Source: Actinomycetes bacterium (GTDB lineage Bacteria; Actinomycetota; Actinomycetes; Actinomycetales; Cellulomonadaceae). Taken from it: a stretch of 47,190 nucleotides of DNA. Location of the stretch: contig JAJYTJ010000007.1 in the NCBI GenBank assembly GCA_021793115.1, positions 1-47,190 of the forward strand. The letters run 5' to 3'. How positions within the stretch are numbered: the first letter of the stretch is position 1; the number at the start of each line of letters is the position of its first letter. The notes under the pieces were generated by a model. It did not search any database and was not told where the DNA came from. It worked only from the letters and a program-made list of their open reading frames with translations. The position numbers and the translations under genes were made by a program. This document shows positions 7,597-17,052 of the stretch, piece by piece.

Positions 7597-8952
7597 TCAG
7601 AGCGTCCTGGTCACCGTGGGCACCGCGGCCTCGTCGGCCGACAGCCGCCGTGCCCCGCGGGGGAGCTCGTCGCGCGACGCGCGGTGCCGCGCCTGGGCCG
7701 TGGCCACCGCGCCGGACCCGGTCCACCGCTCGTCGGCCACGCCCGCCGTCACCAGCGGCACGTGCAGCGCGCGCAGCCCGTCCCCGTCGGTCGCCCGCTC
7801 GGCGCCGGCCCAGCGGTGCTCGCGCCACGCCCGGACCGCGGCGTCCTCGCCCGTGACGAGCACCTCCTCGGCCGCCCGGCCGTCCGGCCCGAGGCGGCGG
7901 GCCGCGGCCTTGAGGCCGCCGACGCTGGCCTTCGACTGCGAGACCTTGGCCACCGCCTGCATCGTGCCGTCGGCGCGCTCGCGGCTCACCAGCTTGTAGA
8001 CCATGCCGCACGTGGGGGCGCCGGAGCCCGTGACGAGCGACGTGCCCACCCCGTAGGAGTCCACCGGCGCGGCCGCGAGCGCCGCGATCGCGTACTCGTC
8101 GAGGTCGGAGGTCACGACGATCCTGGTGCCGTGCGCGCCGGCCGCGTCGAGCTGGGCCCGCACCTCCTGGGCCTGGACCGCGAGGTCGCCCGAGTCGAGC
8201 CGCACCGAACCGAGACCGGTGCCGGCGACCTCGAGCGCGTGCCGCACGCCCGCGCGCACGTCGTAGGTGTCGACGAGCAGCGTGGTGCCGGTGCCCAGCG
8301 TGGCCACCTGGGCGGCGAAGGCCGCCCGCTCGTCGTCGTGCAGCAGCGTGAAGGCGTGCGCGGCGGTGCCGATGGTCGGCAGGCCGTAGCGGCGCCCGGC
8401 CTCGAGGTTGGAGGTCCCGACGAAGCCCGCGATGACGGCGGCGCGCGCGGCGGCCACTGCGGCGTCCTCGTGGGCCCGCCGCGCACCCATCTCGAGGCAC
8501 GGCCGGTCCACCGCCGCGCTCGTCATGCGGCTCGCGGCCGAGGCCACCGCGGAGTCGTAGTTGAGGATGGACAGCACGAGCGTCTCGAGGAGCACCGCCT
8601 CGGCGAACGTGCCCTCGACCACCATGACCGGCGAGAGCGGGAAGAACACCTCGCCCTCGGCGTAGCCGACGATGTCGCCGGTGAACCGGTAGTCGGCGAG
8701 CCAGGCCAGCGTCCGGTCGTCGACCACCCGCTCGTCGGCCAGCCAGGCGAGCTCGGCGTCGCCGAAGCGGAAGTCGGCCAGCGCCTCGAGCACGCGGCCG
8801 GTGCCGGCCAGCACGCCGTAGCGGCGGCCGTGCGGCAGGCGGCGCGTGAACACCTCGAAGATGCAGCGCCGGTGGGCGGTCCCGTCGGCCAGCGCGGCCT
8901 GCAGCATCGTGAGCTCGTAGCGGTCCGTGAGCAGGGCGGTGCTCGGCGTCAT
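7597..8952 (-). CDS. pncB: Nicotinate phosphoribosyltransferase
   Basis: Joins nicotinate to PRPP to give nicotinate mononucleotide, the first step of NAD salvage by the Preiss-Handler route. The 451 residues are the usual length. Family features seen are the N-terminal LLTDRYELTMLQAALADG, FEVFTRRLP, the FVGTSNLEAGRRYGLP segment, and RLDSGDL in the phosphoribosyl-binding region. The ATG at 8952 is preceded at 6 bases by a TAGGTT leaderless -10, with no ribosome-binding site. It is transcribed divergently from murI. Confidence 0.95.
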   Translation of the reverse strand: MTPSTALLTDRYELTMLQAALADGTAHRRCIFEVFTRRLPHGRRYGVLAGTGRVLEALADFRFGDAELAWLADERVVDDRTLAWLADYRFTGDIVGYAEGEVFFPLSPVMVVEGTFAEAVLLETLVLSILNYDSAVASAASRMTSAAVDRPCLEMGARRAHEDAAVAAARAAVIAGFVGTSNLEAGRRYGLPTIGTAAHAFTLLHDDERAAFAAQVATLGTGTTLLVDTYDVRAGVRHALEVAGTGLGSVRLDSGDLAVQAQEVRAQLDAAGAHGTRIVVTSDLDEYAIAALAAAPVDSYGVGTSLVTGSGAPTCGMVYKLVSRERADGTMQAVAKVSQSKASVGGLKAAARRLGPDGRAAEEVLVTGEDAAVRAWREHRWAGAERATDGDGLRALHVPLVTAGVADERWTGSGAVATAQARHRASRDELPRGARRLSADEAAVPTVTRTL

Positions 8953-8958
8953 GTGCCG

Positions 8959-8964
8959 AACCTA
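8959..8964 (-). promoter_or_regulatory. Leaderless -10 element of pncB
   Basis: TAGGTT on the minus strand ends 6 bases before the pncB ATG, and no ribosome-binding site precedes the start. Confidence 0.55.
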
Positions 8965-9033
8965 GTTCCCCCGCCCGGCTCCACGGTCCTCCCGCCGCCG
9001 GGGTGCGGGCGCGGAGCCGTGGGTGGGGGCGGT

Positions 9034-9039
9034 TAGGGT
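9034..9039 (+). promoter_or_regulatory. Leaderless -10 element of murI
   Basis: TAGGGT ends 7 bases before the murI GTG at 9047. This selects that start over an in-frame upstream GTG at 9023, which lies before the -10. Confidence 0.6.
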
Positions 9040-9046
9040 GGTCCGC

Positions 9047-9859
9047 GTGAACGGCGCGCCGATCGGCATCTTCGACTCCGGCGTCGGGGGGCTGACCGTG
9101 GCACGGGCGATCATCGACCAGCTGCCGCACGAGTCGGTGCTCTACCTCGGCGACACCCTCAACACCCCCTACGGCCCCAAGCCGCTGGCCGCCGTGCGCG
9201 CGTTCGCGCTGGCGGCGCTCGACGAGCTCGTCGAGGCCGGTGTCAAGATGCTCGTCATCGCCTGCAACACGGCGTCGTCCGCGATGCTGCGCGACGCGCG
9301 TGAGCGGTACACCGCGCGGCACGGCATCCCCGTCGTGGAGGTGATCCTGCCCGCCGCTCGTCGTGCCGTCGCGGCGACGCGGAACGGCAAGGTGGGCGTC
9401 ATCGGCACGCGCGCGACGATCGACTCCCGCGCGTACGACGACGCGTTCGCGGTCTCCCAGGTGCAGCTCGTGTCGCAGGCGTGCCCGAGGTTCGTCGAGC
9501 TCGTCGAGGCCGGGCAGACGAGCGGGCCGGAGGTGCTGGCCGTGGCCCGCGAGTACCTCGACCCGGTGCGCGAGGCCGGTGTCGACACGCTCGTCCTGGG
9601 CTGCACGCACTACCCGCTGCTCACCGGAGCCATCTCCTACGTCATGGGCGAGGACGTCACGCTCGTCTCGTCGGCGGAGGAGACGGCCAAGGACGTGTAC
9701 CGCACGCTCGTCGCGCACGGCCTGGAACGCAGCCCGGAGGCGGGGCCGCCGTCGCACCGCTTCCTGGCCACGGGCGACCCGGTCTCGTTCGCCGCGCTGG
9801 CGCGGCGGTTCCTCGGCCCCGAGGTCGACCGGGTGGAGTCCCTGGCGGCGATCCGATGA
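9047..9859 (+). CDS. murI: Glutamate racemase
   Basis: Makes D-glutamate for peptidoglycan. Residues 4-14 hold the substrate loop [11 protein letters not shown]. The two catalytic cysteines are in CNTASSA and LGCTHYPLL, about 110 residues apart as expected. Length from the GTG at 9047 is 270 residues, normal for the family. The start is placed there because a TAGGGT leaderless promoter lies just upstream. The stop overlaps the next gene (ATGA), beginning a conserved block that matches mycobacterial Rv1338-Rv1341 in order. Confidence 0.95.
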   Translation: MNGAPIGIFDSGVGGLTVARAIIDQLPHESVLYLGDTLNTPYGPKPLAAVRAFALAALDELVEAGVKMLVIACNTASSAMLRDARERYTARHGIPVVEVILPAARRAVAATRNGKVGVIGTRATIDSRAYDDAFAVSQVQLVSQACPRFVELVEAGQTSGPEVLAVAREYLDPVREAGVDTLVLGCTHYPLLTGAISYVMGEDVTLVSSAEETAKDVYRTLVAHGLERSPEAGPPSHRFLATGDPVSFAALARRFLGPEVDRVESLAAIR

Positions 9860-10647
9860 GGCTCGTCGTCGTCGGCTGCGCGGGGTCGTTCCCGTCCGCG
9901 GAGTCGGCGTGCTCGGCCTACCTCGTGCAGGCCGACGACGAGCGCGGCCGCACCTGGACGGTGGCGCTGGACCTCGGCAACGGTGCCCTCGGGGCGCTGC
10001 AGCGGTACGGCGACGTCGCGGCCCTGGACGCGGTCGGGCTCACCCACCTGCACGCCGACCACGTGGCGGACATGGCGGTGCTCTCGGTGGCCCGGCGGTA
10101 CCGGCCGACCGGCCCGCTGCCCGTCATCCCTGTGTGGGGCCCCCCGGGCACGCGCGCGCGGCTGCTCGAGCTCACGGGCGACGAGGACCCGGCGGCCAGC
10201 ACGGACGGGCAGTTCGACGTGCGCACGTGGGACCCGCAGGCCCCGGTCGTCCTGGGACCCCTGACGCTCACGCCCGTCCCGATGACGCACTCGGTGCCGT
10301 GCTTCGGCGTGCGGGTCACCGGCCCCGCCGAGGGTGATCCGGGCCGCTCGGTGACCGTGTCCTACACCGGGGACACCGACGCCGGGCCGGGCCTCGACGC
10401 GCTGGCGACGGACGCCGACCTGCTGCTCGCCGAGGCAGCGTTCCAGGAGGGGCGCGACGACGCCGTGCGGGGGATCCACCTGACGGCGCGCCGCGCGGCG
10501 CAGGCGGCCGCCCGCGGCGGCTCCCGCCACCTGGTGCTCACGCACCTGCCGGCGTGGAACGACCCCCTCGTGGCGCAGGCCGAGGCGAGCACCGCCTACG
10601 ACGGGCTGACGACGCTGGCCACGCCGGGCGCCCGCTTCCTGCTGTAG
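9856..10647 (+). CDS. Metallo-beta-lactamase fold hydrolase (Rv1339-like)
   Basis: Metal-dependent hydrolase of 263 residues. The HxHxDH motif is THLHADH (His64, His66, Asp68, His69). Further ligands are probably the His in MTHSVPC, the Asp in YTGDTD and the His in LTHLPAW, as in RNase Z-like and class II phosphodiesterase folds. Its position between murI and rph matches Rv1339 of Mycobacterium tuberculosis, reported as an atypical cyclic-AMP phosphodiesterase. That activity is a reasonable inference here but is not proved by the motifs. It overlaps murI by four bases. Confidence 0.88.
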   Translation: MRLVVVGCAGSFPSAESACSAYLVQADDERGRTWTVALDLGNGALGALQRYGDVAALDAVGLTHLHADHVADMAVLSVARRYRPTGPLPVIPVWGPPGTRARLLELTGDEDPAASTDGQFDVRTWDPQAPVVLGPLTLTPVPMTHSVPCFGVRVTGPAEGDPGRSVTVSYTGDTDAGPGLDALATDADLLLAEAAFQEGRDDAVRGIHLTARRAAQAAARGGSRHLVLTHLPAWNDPLVAQAEASTAYDGLTTLATPGARFLL

Positions 10648-10702
10648 GCGGGCCGTCGGCGGCGGGCGGCGGACGCCCGACGAGGGTGTCGGGGGCGGCC
10701 GA

Positions 10703-10708
10703 TAGGCT
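10703..10708 (+). promoter_or_regulatory. Leaderless -10 element of rph
   Basis: TAGGCT ends 6 bases before the rph ATG. It implies that rph, rdgB and the ABC-F gene can be transcribed apart from murI. Confidence 0.6.
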
Positions 10709-10714
10709 CGCCGC

Positions 10715-11485
10715 ATGAGTCAGTCGCCCGAGGGGCATCGCGCGGACGGGCGGCGGCCCGACGAGCTGCGCCCCGTCGCCATCACCCGCCACTACCTCGA
10801 CGCCGGGGAGGGCAGCGTCCTCGTCGAGTTCGGCAGCACCAAGGTGCTGTGCGTCGCCAGCTTCACGGCCGGCGTGCCGCGCTGGAAGAAGGGGTCGGGC
10901 GAGGGCTGGGTGACGGCCGAGTACGCGATGCTGCCGCGCGCCACGAGCACGCGCTCCGACCGGGAGTCGGTCAAGGGCCGCGTCGGCGGGCGCACGCACG
11001 AGATCTCTCGGCTCGTCGGGCGCAGCCTGCGGGCGGTCATCGACGTAGCCGCGCTCGGCGAGAACACGGTGGTGCTCGACTGCGACGTGCTGCAGGCGGA
11101 CGGCGGCACGCGCACGGCCTCCATCACGGGCGCCTACGTCGCCCTGGCGGACGCGGTCGCGTGGGCCACCGCGCAGGGGCTGCTGGCCCCCGGCACGCCG
11201 GTGCTGCACGACTCGGTGTCGGCGGTGAGCGTCGGCATCGTCGACGGCGTGCCCCTGCTGGACCTGCCCTACGTCGAGGACGTGCGGGCCGAGACGGACA
11301 TGAACGTCGTGGTGACGGGCGCCGGCCGGTTCGTCGAGGTGCAGGGCACCGCCGAGCACGCGCCGTTCGACCGCCGCGAGCTGGACGCCCTGCTCGACCT
11401 GGCCCTCGGCGGGAACGCGCGCCTGGCCGCGCTCCAGACACAGGCCCTGGCCGCCGCCCCCGGCACGCGCGTGACGGGCGCGTGA
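10715..11485 (+). CDS. rph: Ribonuclease PH
   Basis: Phosphate-dependent 3' exoribonuclease that trims tRNA precursors. The 256 residues match the family. Characteristic stretches are [13 protein letters not shown], the [19 protein letters not shown] helix with its phosphate-binding arginines, and [19 protein letters not shown]. The ATG at 10715 follows a leaderless -10. The stop overlaps the rdgB GTG (GTGA), a coupling conserved in many bacteria. Confidence 0.96.
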   Translation: MSQSPEGHRADGRRPDELRPVAITRHYLDAGEGSVLVEFGSTKVLCVASFTAGVPRWKKGSGEGWVTAEYAMLPRATSTRSDRESVKGRVGGRTHEISRLVGRSLRAVIDVAALGENTVVLDCDVLQADGGTRTASITGAYVALADAVAWATAQGLLAPGTPVLHDSVSAVSVGIVDGVPLLDLPYVEDVRAETDMNVVVTGAGRFVEVQGTAEHAPFDRRELDALLDLALGGNARLAALQTQALAAAPGTRVTGA

Positions 11486-12098
11486 GCGCGGCGCGCCTGG
11501 TGCTGGCGACGCACAACCGGCACAAGCTCGGCGAGCTGCGCGCGATCCTCCACCCCGCGCTGCCGGAGCTGGACCTCGAGGCCGTCGTGACCGCCGCCGA
11601 GCTCGGCGTGCCCGACCCGCGCGAGGACGGCGTCACGTTCGAGGAGAACGCCCTCATCAAGGCCCGCTCGGTCGCCCGGGCCACCGGCCTGCCGGCGGTC
11701 GCGGACGACTCCGGCCTGGCGGTGGACGTGCTCGGCGGCGCACCCGGCATCTTCTCGGCCCGCTGGGCCGGCCGGCACGGCGACGACAAGGCCAACCTCG
11801 ACCTGCTGCTGGCCCAGCTCGCGGACATCGAGGAGCCGCACCGCGGCGCGCGGTTCGTGTGCGCGGCGGCGCTGGTGACGCCGGACGGCGTCGAGGTGGT
11901 GGAGCACGGAGCGCTCGTCGGCACGCTCGCGGCCGCGCCGCGCGGCGGCAACGGCTTCGGGTACGACCCGGTGCTCGTCCCGCTCGGCGACACGCGCACG
12001 TGCGCGGAGCTGGCGCCCGAGGAGAAGAACGCGATCAGCCACCGCGGGCAGGCGTTCCGCGCGCTCGTGCCCGCCGTGGCACGGGCCCTGGGCGGCTG

Positions 12099-12099
<1 letters not shown>
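11482..12099 (+). CDS. rdgB: RdgB/HAM1 non-canonical purine NTP pyrophosphatase
   Basis: Hydrolyses ITP, dITP and XTP to monophosphates, keeping deaminated purines out of nucleic acids. The 205 residues carry the family motifs [16 protein letters not shown] at the N terminus, [32 protein letters not shown] and GFGYDPVL. The GTG start overlaps the rph stop, and the stop overlaps the ABC-F ATG (TGATG). This close packing indicates a single transcript. Confidence 0.95.
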
Positions 12100-13721
<1,622 letters not shown>

Positions 13722-13751
13722 GCGCCCGCGAGGTCGGGCGGACGCGCCCCG

Positions 13752-13766
13752 GGCCCGCTCCGGGCC
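13752..13766. terminator. Short GC hairpin between convergent genes
   Basis: GGCCCG-CTC-CGGGCC forms a 6-bp stem with a 3-base loop between the ABC-F stop and the end of the convergent DUF4916 gene. There is no T-run, so this is a weak candidate. Confidence 0.3.
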
Positions 13767-13792
13767 GGGCCACGCCGGCCCCCGCAGGCGCG

Positions 13793-14356
13793 CTACGGCA
13801 TGCGGCCGACCCAGGCCATCGCCTGGCGCAGCAGGAGGCCGCGGCCGCCCGCCATCTCGACCTGCGCGGTGTCGGCGCACGCCTCCTCGGGCGTGAGCCA
13901 CGCCAGGTCGAGCGCGTCCTGCTGCGGCCGGCAGTCGCCGAGCATCGGCACCACGTAGGCGAGCGACACCGCGTGCTGGCGGGGGTCGTGGTACGGCGTG
14001 ACGCCGAGGGTCGGCAGGTACTCCGCGACGGTGAAGGGCTGCGGCGAGGCCGGGACCTGCGGCAGGGCCATGGGGCCCAGGTCCTTCTCGATGTGCCGCA
14101 GCAGCGCGTCGCGGACGCGCTCGTGGAACATCACCCGGCCGGAGACCAGGTCGCGCGTCATGGAGCCGGTGCCCGTGACGCGCAGCAGGAGCCCCACCGC
14201 GACGACGTCCCCGCTGTCGTCCACGCGCACGGGCACCACGTCGACGTAGAGGATGGGCAGGATGGCCCGGGCCTGGGCGAGCTCACGCTCGTCGAGCCAG
14301 CCGGAGGGTCGCTCGGGCTCGCTCGGGTCCCGGGGGAACTCGGCGGTGTCGGTCAC
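13793..14356 (-). CDS. DUF4916 / NUDIX-like protein
   Basis: Protein of 187 residues matching the actinobacterial DUF4916 family, which has a NUDIX hydrolase-like fold. Segments such as AILPILYVDVVPVRVD, GVTPYHDPRQHAVSLAYVVP and ALDLAWLTPEEA are typical of NUDIX beta strands. A canonical NUDIX box (GX5EX7REUXEEXGU) is not visible; the region RVMFHERVRDALLRHIEKDLG takes its place. Catalytic activity is therefore uncertain. The GTG at 14356 has a TAGAAC element 6 bases upstream that could be a leaderless -10. It is divergent from thioredoxin. Confidence 0.75.
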   Translation of the reverse strand: MTDTAEFPRDPSEPERPSGWLDERELAQARAILPILYVDVVPVRVDDSGDVVAVGLLLRVTGTGSMTRDLVSGRVMFHERVRDALLRHIEKDLGPMALPQVPASPQPFTVAEYLPTLGVTPYHDPRQHAVSLAYVVPMLGDCRPQQDALDLAWLTPEEACADTAQVEMAGGRGLLLRQAMAWVGRMP

Positions 14357-14477
14357 CGTGCTGTTCTACCGTGCGGTGGCGGCGGCCGGGGAGTCGGCGC
14401 GCACGACGAGCGATGGAATAGCGGCGCTACGGTTCGCGCTGTAGGACGAGTACCACGGAAGCGAGGAGAGCAACCGA

Positions 14478-14849
14478 ATGGCCACCACCATCCTGACCGG
14501 CGAGACGATCGGCGCGGCCGTCAAGGACAACGACATCGTCCTGGTCGACTTCTGGGCCACCTGGTGCCCGCCGTGCCGCATGTTCGGCCCGATCTTCGAG
14601 TCGGCGTCGAAGAAGCACGAGGGCATCGTGTTCGGCAAGGTCGACACGGATGCCGAGCAGGAGCTCGCGGCCGAGCTGCAGATCACGTCGATCCCGACGC
14701 TCATGGCGTTCCGTGACGGGATCCTCGTCTTCAACCAGCCCGGCGCGCTGCCGGCACCGGCGCTCGAGCAGGTCATCGACGCCGTCAAGGGCCTCGACAT
14801 GGACGAGGTCCGCAAGCAGATCTCCGAGCGCGAGACCGCGAAGGCCTGA
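14478..14849 (+). CDS. trxA: Thioredoxin
   Basis: Cytoplasmic thiol-disulfide oxidoreductase of 123 residues. The redox motif is WCPPC (Cys30, Cys33). The usual Trp-Cys-Gly-Pro-Cys is changed at the Gly, a frequent variant in actinobacterial thioredoxins. The cis-Pro segment ITSIPTLMAFRDG is present. The start is preceded by GAGGAG about 10 bases upstream. A strong hairpin follows at 14866, so it is probably monocistronic. Confidence 0.93.
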   Translation: MATTILTGETIGAAVKDNDIVLVDFWATWCPPCRMFGPIFESASKKHEGIVFGKVDTDAEQELAAELQITSIPTLMAFRDGILVFNQPGALPAPALEQVIDAVKGLDMDEVRKQISERETAKA

Positions 14850-14865
14850 GCGCTCGCCCACGTGC

Positions 14866-14900
14866 GAACGGCCTGCCCCGCTGACGGGGGCAGGCCGTTC
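14866..14900 (+). terminator. Intrinsic terminator after thioredoxin
   Basis: A perfect 14-bp stem, GAACGGCCTGCCCC at 14866-14879 and its complement at 14887-14900, encloses a 7-base loop 16 bases after the stop. A GTCGTCG tail follows in place of a T-run, as is common in GC-rich actinobacteria. Confidence 0.85.
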
Positions 14901-14932
14901 GTCGTCGTCGGGCGCACTCGACGCCCGCGGGC

Positions 14933-15316
14933 TCAGCGGGACGCGGTCGCGGCCGCGTGCTCGACGGGGTCGTTGGCCTCGTCGACCACCACGACGATCG
15001 GCTGGTGGCGGTGCGCCTCGTCGTCGCTCATCACGCCGTAGGCGATGACGATGACGCGGTCGCCGACGGACACCAGGTGGGCGGCCGCGCCGTTGATCTT
15101 GATGTCCCGGCCGCCGCGCGGCCCGGGGATGGCGTACGTGGTGAGGCGGGCGCCGTTGTCGATGTCGAGGACGTCCACCTGCTGGTTCGGCAGGATGTCC
15201 GCGGCCTGCATCAGCTCCTCGTCGACCGTGATGGAGCCGACGTAGTCGAGGTCGGCCTGCGTGACGGTCGCGCGGTGGATCTTGGAGAGCATCATGGGGC
15301 GCTGCAGCGTGCTCAT
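14933..15316 (-). CDS. panD: Aspartate 1-decarboxylase
   Basis: Makes beta-alanine for pantothenate and coenzyme A. The precursor of 127 residues cleaves itself at the Gly-Ser bond in [11 protein letters not shown] to give the pyruvoyl cofactor. [21 protein letters not shown] and [12 protein letters not shown] are also typical. The ATG at 15316 ([12 protein letters not shown]) is preceded at 8 bases by TAGCAT and has no ribosome-binding site. A second ATG giving MMLSK is possible. Upstream in-frame codons would read into the tRNA-Leu region and are rejected. Confidence 0.93.
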   Translation of the reverse strand: MSTLQRPMMLSKIHRATVTQADLDYVGSITVDEELMQAADILPNQQVDVLDIDNGARLTTYAIPGPRGGRDIKINGAAAHLVSVGDRVIVIAYGVMSDDEAHRHQPIVVVVDEANDPVEHAAATASR

Positions 15317-15324
15317 GATGACCA

Positions 15325-15330
15325 ATGCTA
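15325..15330 (-). promoter_or_regulatory. Probable leaderless -10 element of panD
   Basis: TAGCAT on the minus strand ends 8 bases before the panD ATG, in the 58-base gap after tRNA-Leu. Confidence 0.45.
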
Positions 15331-15374
15331 CGTGCCGCGTGAGGGCCCGGCCGGGGACGGGTCGCGTGAGACGG

Positions 15375-15457
15375 TGCGGGAGACGGGAGTCGAACCCGCA
15401 CGCCCTCTCGGGCACCAGGACCTAAACCTGGCGTGGCTGCCGTTTCACCACTCCCGC
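15375..15457 (-). tRNA. tRNA-Leu (anticodon UAG)
   Basis: The cloverleaf is readable on the minus strand. The acceptor stem is GCGGGAG/CTCCCGC. The anticodon stem CCAGG/CCTGG encloses loop TTTAGGT, giving UAG. A long class II variable arm (TGCCCGAGAGGGCG) is present, with a GGTTCGACTCC T-arm. CCA is not encoded in full. It lies between the bcp-type gene and panD, all on the minus strand. Confidence 0.95.
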
Positions 15458-15470
15458 GACGCCGATCCTC

Positions 15471-15950
15471 TCAGGATGCGGCGGCCTCCAGCCCGAGGTC
15501 GTGCAGCAGCCGGCCGACGTGCCCGGTGGCCCGCACGTTGTACTGCGCGAGCGTGACCAGGCCCTGCGGGTCGACGACCACCGTGGAGCGGATGACTCCC
15601 GTGATGAGCCGCCCGTAGAGCGTCTTCTCGCCCCAGGCGCCCCACTCCTCGAGCACCGCGTGCTCCTCGTCCGCCAGCAGCGGGTAGTCGAGCCGCTCGT
15701 CGGCCGCGAACGACGCGAGCCGTGCCGGGCTGTCGGGCGAGACACCGAGGAGCCGGTAGCCCGCGTCGCGCAGCACGGCCGACGAGTCCCTGAAGTTCAC
15801 GGCCTCGAGCGTGCAGCCGGGGGTGCCGGCGGCCGGGTAGAAGTACACGATGACGTGCGACCCGCGCAGCGCGGACAGCGTGACGGAGCTGCCATCGGCG
15901 GCGGGCAGCGTGAAGTCGGGGGCGAGGTCGCCGACGGTCAGTCGCGGCAC
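15471..15950 (-). CDS. Bcp-type peroxiredoxin, 1-Cys form
   Basis: Thiol peroxidase of the AhpC/TSA superfamily, 159 residues, reducing peroxides in the cytoplasm. The active-site segment is PAAGTPGCTLEAVNFRD with peroxidatic Cys46. In Escherichia coli Bcp a second cysteine sits five residues later; here it is Val, and no other cysteine is present. It must therefore work as a 1-Cys enzyme needing an external thiol. WGAWGEKTLYGRL near residue 108 is the usual family stretch. The GTG at 15950 has GAGGAG about 6 bases upstream. Confidence 0.9.
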   Translation of the reverse strand: MPRLTVGDLAPDFTLPAADGSSVTLSALRGSHVIVYFYPAAGTPGCTLEAVNFRDSSAVLRDAGYRLLGVSPDSPARLASFAADERLDYPLLADEEHAVLEEWGAWGEKTLYGRLITGVIRSTVVVDPQGLVTLAQYNVRATGHVGRLLHDLGLEAAAS

Positions 15951-15999
15951 GGGAGACTCCTCGGGACGGGGCCGTTTTCGACCAGCCTAGGGCTGCGGG

Positions 16000-16005
16000 T
16001 ACGGT
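16000..16005 (+). promoter_or_regulatory. Leaderless -10 element of the GroES-like gene
   Basis: TACGGT ends 7 bases before the GTG at 16013. A divergent TAGGCT on the minus strand (15984-15989) could serve the peroxiredoxin gene. Confidence 0.55.
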
Positions 16006-16012
16006 CCCGTCT

Positions 16013-16354
16013 GTGACCGCCACCACCGACCCGGCGCGCCCCCAGCTGCCGATCCGGATGCTCTACGACCGGGTGCTGGTCGCCGTCGACGGCGAGGCGG
16101 CCGAGCGCAGGTCGGCGAGCGGGATCGTCATCCCCGCCACCGCGGCCGTGGGCCGCCGGCTCGCGTGGGCCTCGGTGGTGGCCGTGGGCCAGCACGTGCG
16201 GCAGGTGGCCGTGGGCGACCGGATCCTGTTCGACCCCGAGGACCGGGCCGAGGTCGAGCTCGCCGGCGACACCTACCTGCTGCTGCGCGAGAAGGACGTC
16301 CACGCCGTGGCGGAGCCGGCGGGCGAGGGCCAGGGGACGGGGCTGTACCTGTGA
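16013..16354 (+). CDS. GroES-like co-chaperonin (orphan paralogue)
   Basis: Protein of 113 residues with the GroES fold pattern: IRMLYDRVLVAVD at the first strand, a mobile-loop equivalent RRSASGIVIPATA, VVAVGQHVRQVAVGDRILFDP, and YLLLREKDVHAVAE at the end. True GroES starts PLGDRVVVK and lies next to groEL; neither applies here. N- and C-terminal extensions are extra. It may be a second, diverged co-chaperonin or a protein using the same fold for another partner. The GTG start follows a leaderless promoter. Confidence 0.8.
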   Translation: MTATTDPARPQLPIRMLYDRVLVAVDGEAAERRSASGIVIPATAAVGRRLAWASVVAVGQHVRQVAVGDRILFDPEDRAEVELAGDTYLLLREKDVHAVAEPAGEGQGTGLYL

Positions 16355-16402
16355 CCTGCGGTTTCGCATCCAGCCGCGAGGGCTGGTAATCTCGACCACC
16401 GC

Positions 16403-16478
<76 letters not shown>

Positions 16479-16485
16479 CTCACGA

Positions 16486-16512
16486 GGCCGTCACCCGATC
16501 GCGGTGGCGGCC
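16486..16512 (+). terminator. Intrinsic terminator of tRNA-Lys
   Basis: GGCCGTCACC pairs with GGTGGCGGCC (10 bp, one G-U) around a 7-base loop, 7 bases after the tRNA. A T-rich tail (GTCGTTGTTT) follows. Confidence 0.8.
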
Positions 16513-16545
16513 GTCGTTGTTTCGTCCACACACGTGGGCGGCTGT

Positions 16546-16974
16546 CTAGTCCAGTAGACAACTGTCCGCGGTGATCGGCCGACGGGCGACGAGCGCAGCG
16601 GACCGCACCTCAGCCGAGCGCGGTGGCGGCCTTCGTCGTTCCTCCGCGGCCCACTCCGGCGGGACTGACTCGGCGGGTTGCGCGGTGGTCCACACGGCGC
16701 GGCCCCGCGCGTCCCGGACGAACCGCACGCCGGCCGCCCGGTCCGCGTGCTGCACCAGGCGGTGCACCCCGAGCCCGACGAGCGCGGCCCCGACGATGAC
16801 GAGCACCCAGCCGAGGAGCGCCAGCGGGGCCGACGGCGCCAGGCCGTTCGGCTGGCGCAGCCCGGTGTAGACGGCGGCGCCCAGCACGGGCCACCCGACG
16901 AGCGAGATCGCCATGCCGATCGCCAGGGGTGTCGCCGCGGGCCGGGCCTTGGTCTCGGACGCGGGTGCGGGCAC
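16546..16974 (-). CDS. Hypothetical two-helix membrane protein
   Basis: About 142 residues from a GTG at 16974. There are two hydrophobic segments, roughly residues 16-35 (PLAIGMAISLVGWPVLGAAV) and 50-70 (APLALLGWVLVIVGAALVGL). A charged cytoplasmic-like tail follows, with RFVRDARGRAVWTTAQ. I do not recognise the family. The start is uncertain because no clear ribosome-binding site is seen. The open frame extends further upstream, but that part overlaps the aminotransferase gene. It converges with tRNA-Lys. Confidence 0.6.
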   Translation of the reverse strand: MPAPASETKARPAATPLAIGMAISLVGWPVLGAAVYTGLRQPNGLAPSAPLALLGWVLVIVGAALVGLGVHRLVQHADRAAGVRFVRDARGRAVWTTAQPAESVPPEWAAEERRRPPPRSAEVRSAALVARRPITADSCLLD

Positions 16975-17040
16975 GGCGGCATCGAGGCACCCGCCCGTGG
17001 GCCGCGGCGGGCGTTTCGTGGGTGCATCCCGGCGCCGCCC

Positions 17041-17046
17041 TACGCT
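17041..17046 (+). promoter_or_regulatory. Leaderless -10 element of the aminotransferase gene
   Basis: TACGCT ends 6 bases before the GTG at 17053. Confidence 0.55.
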
Positions 17047-17052
17047 GGGCCG

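Noticed and set aside
7352..9757. Minus-strand open frame of 801 residues over pncB and murI
   Set aside because: It is a different frame from pncB, spans two genes and has biased composition. pncB itself is fully supported.
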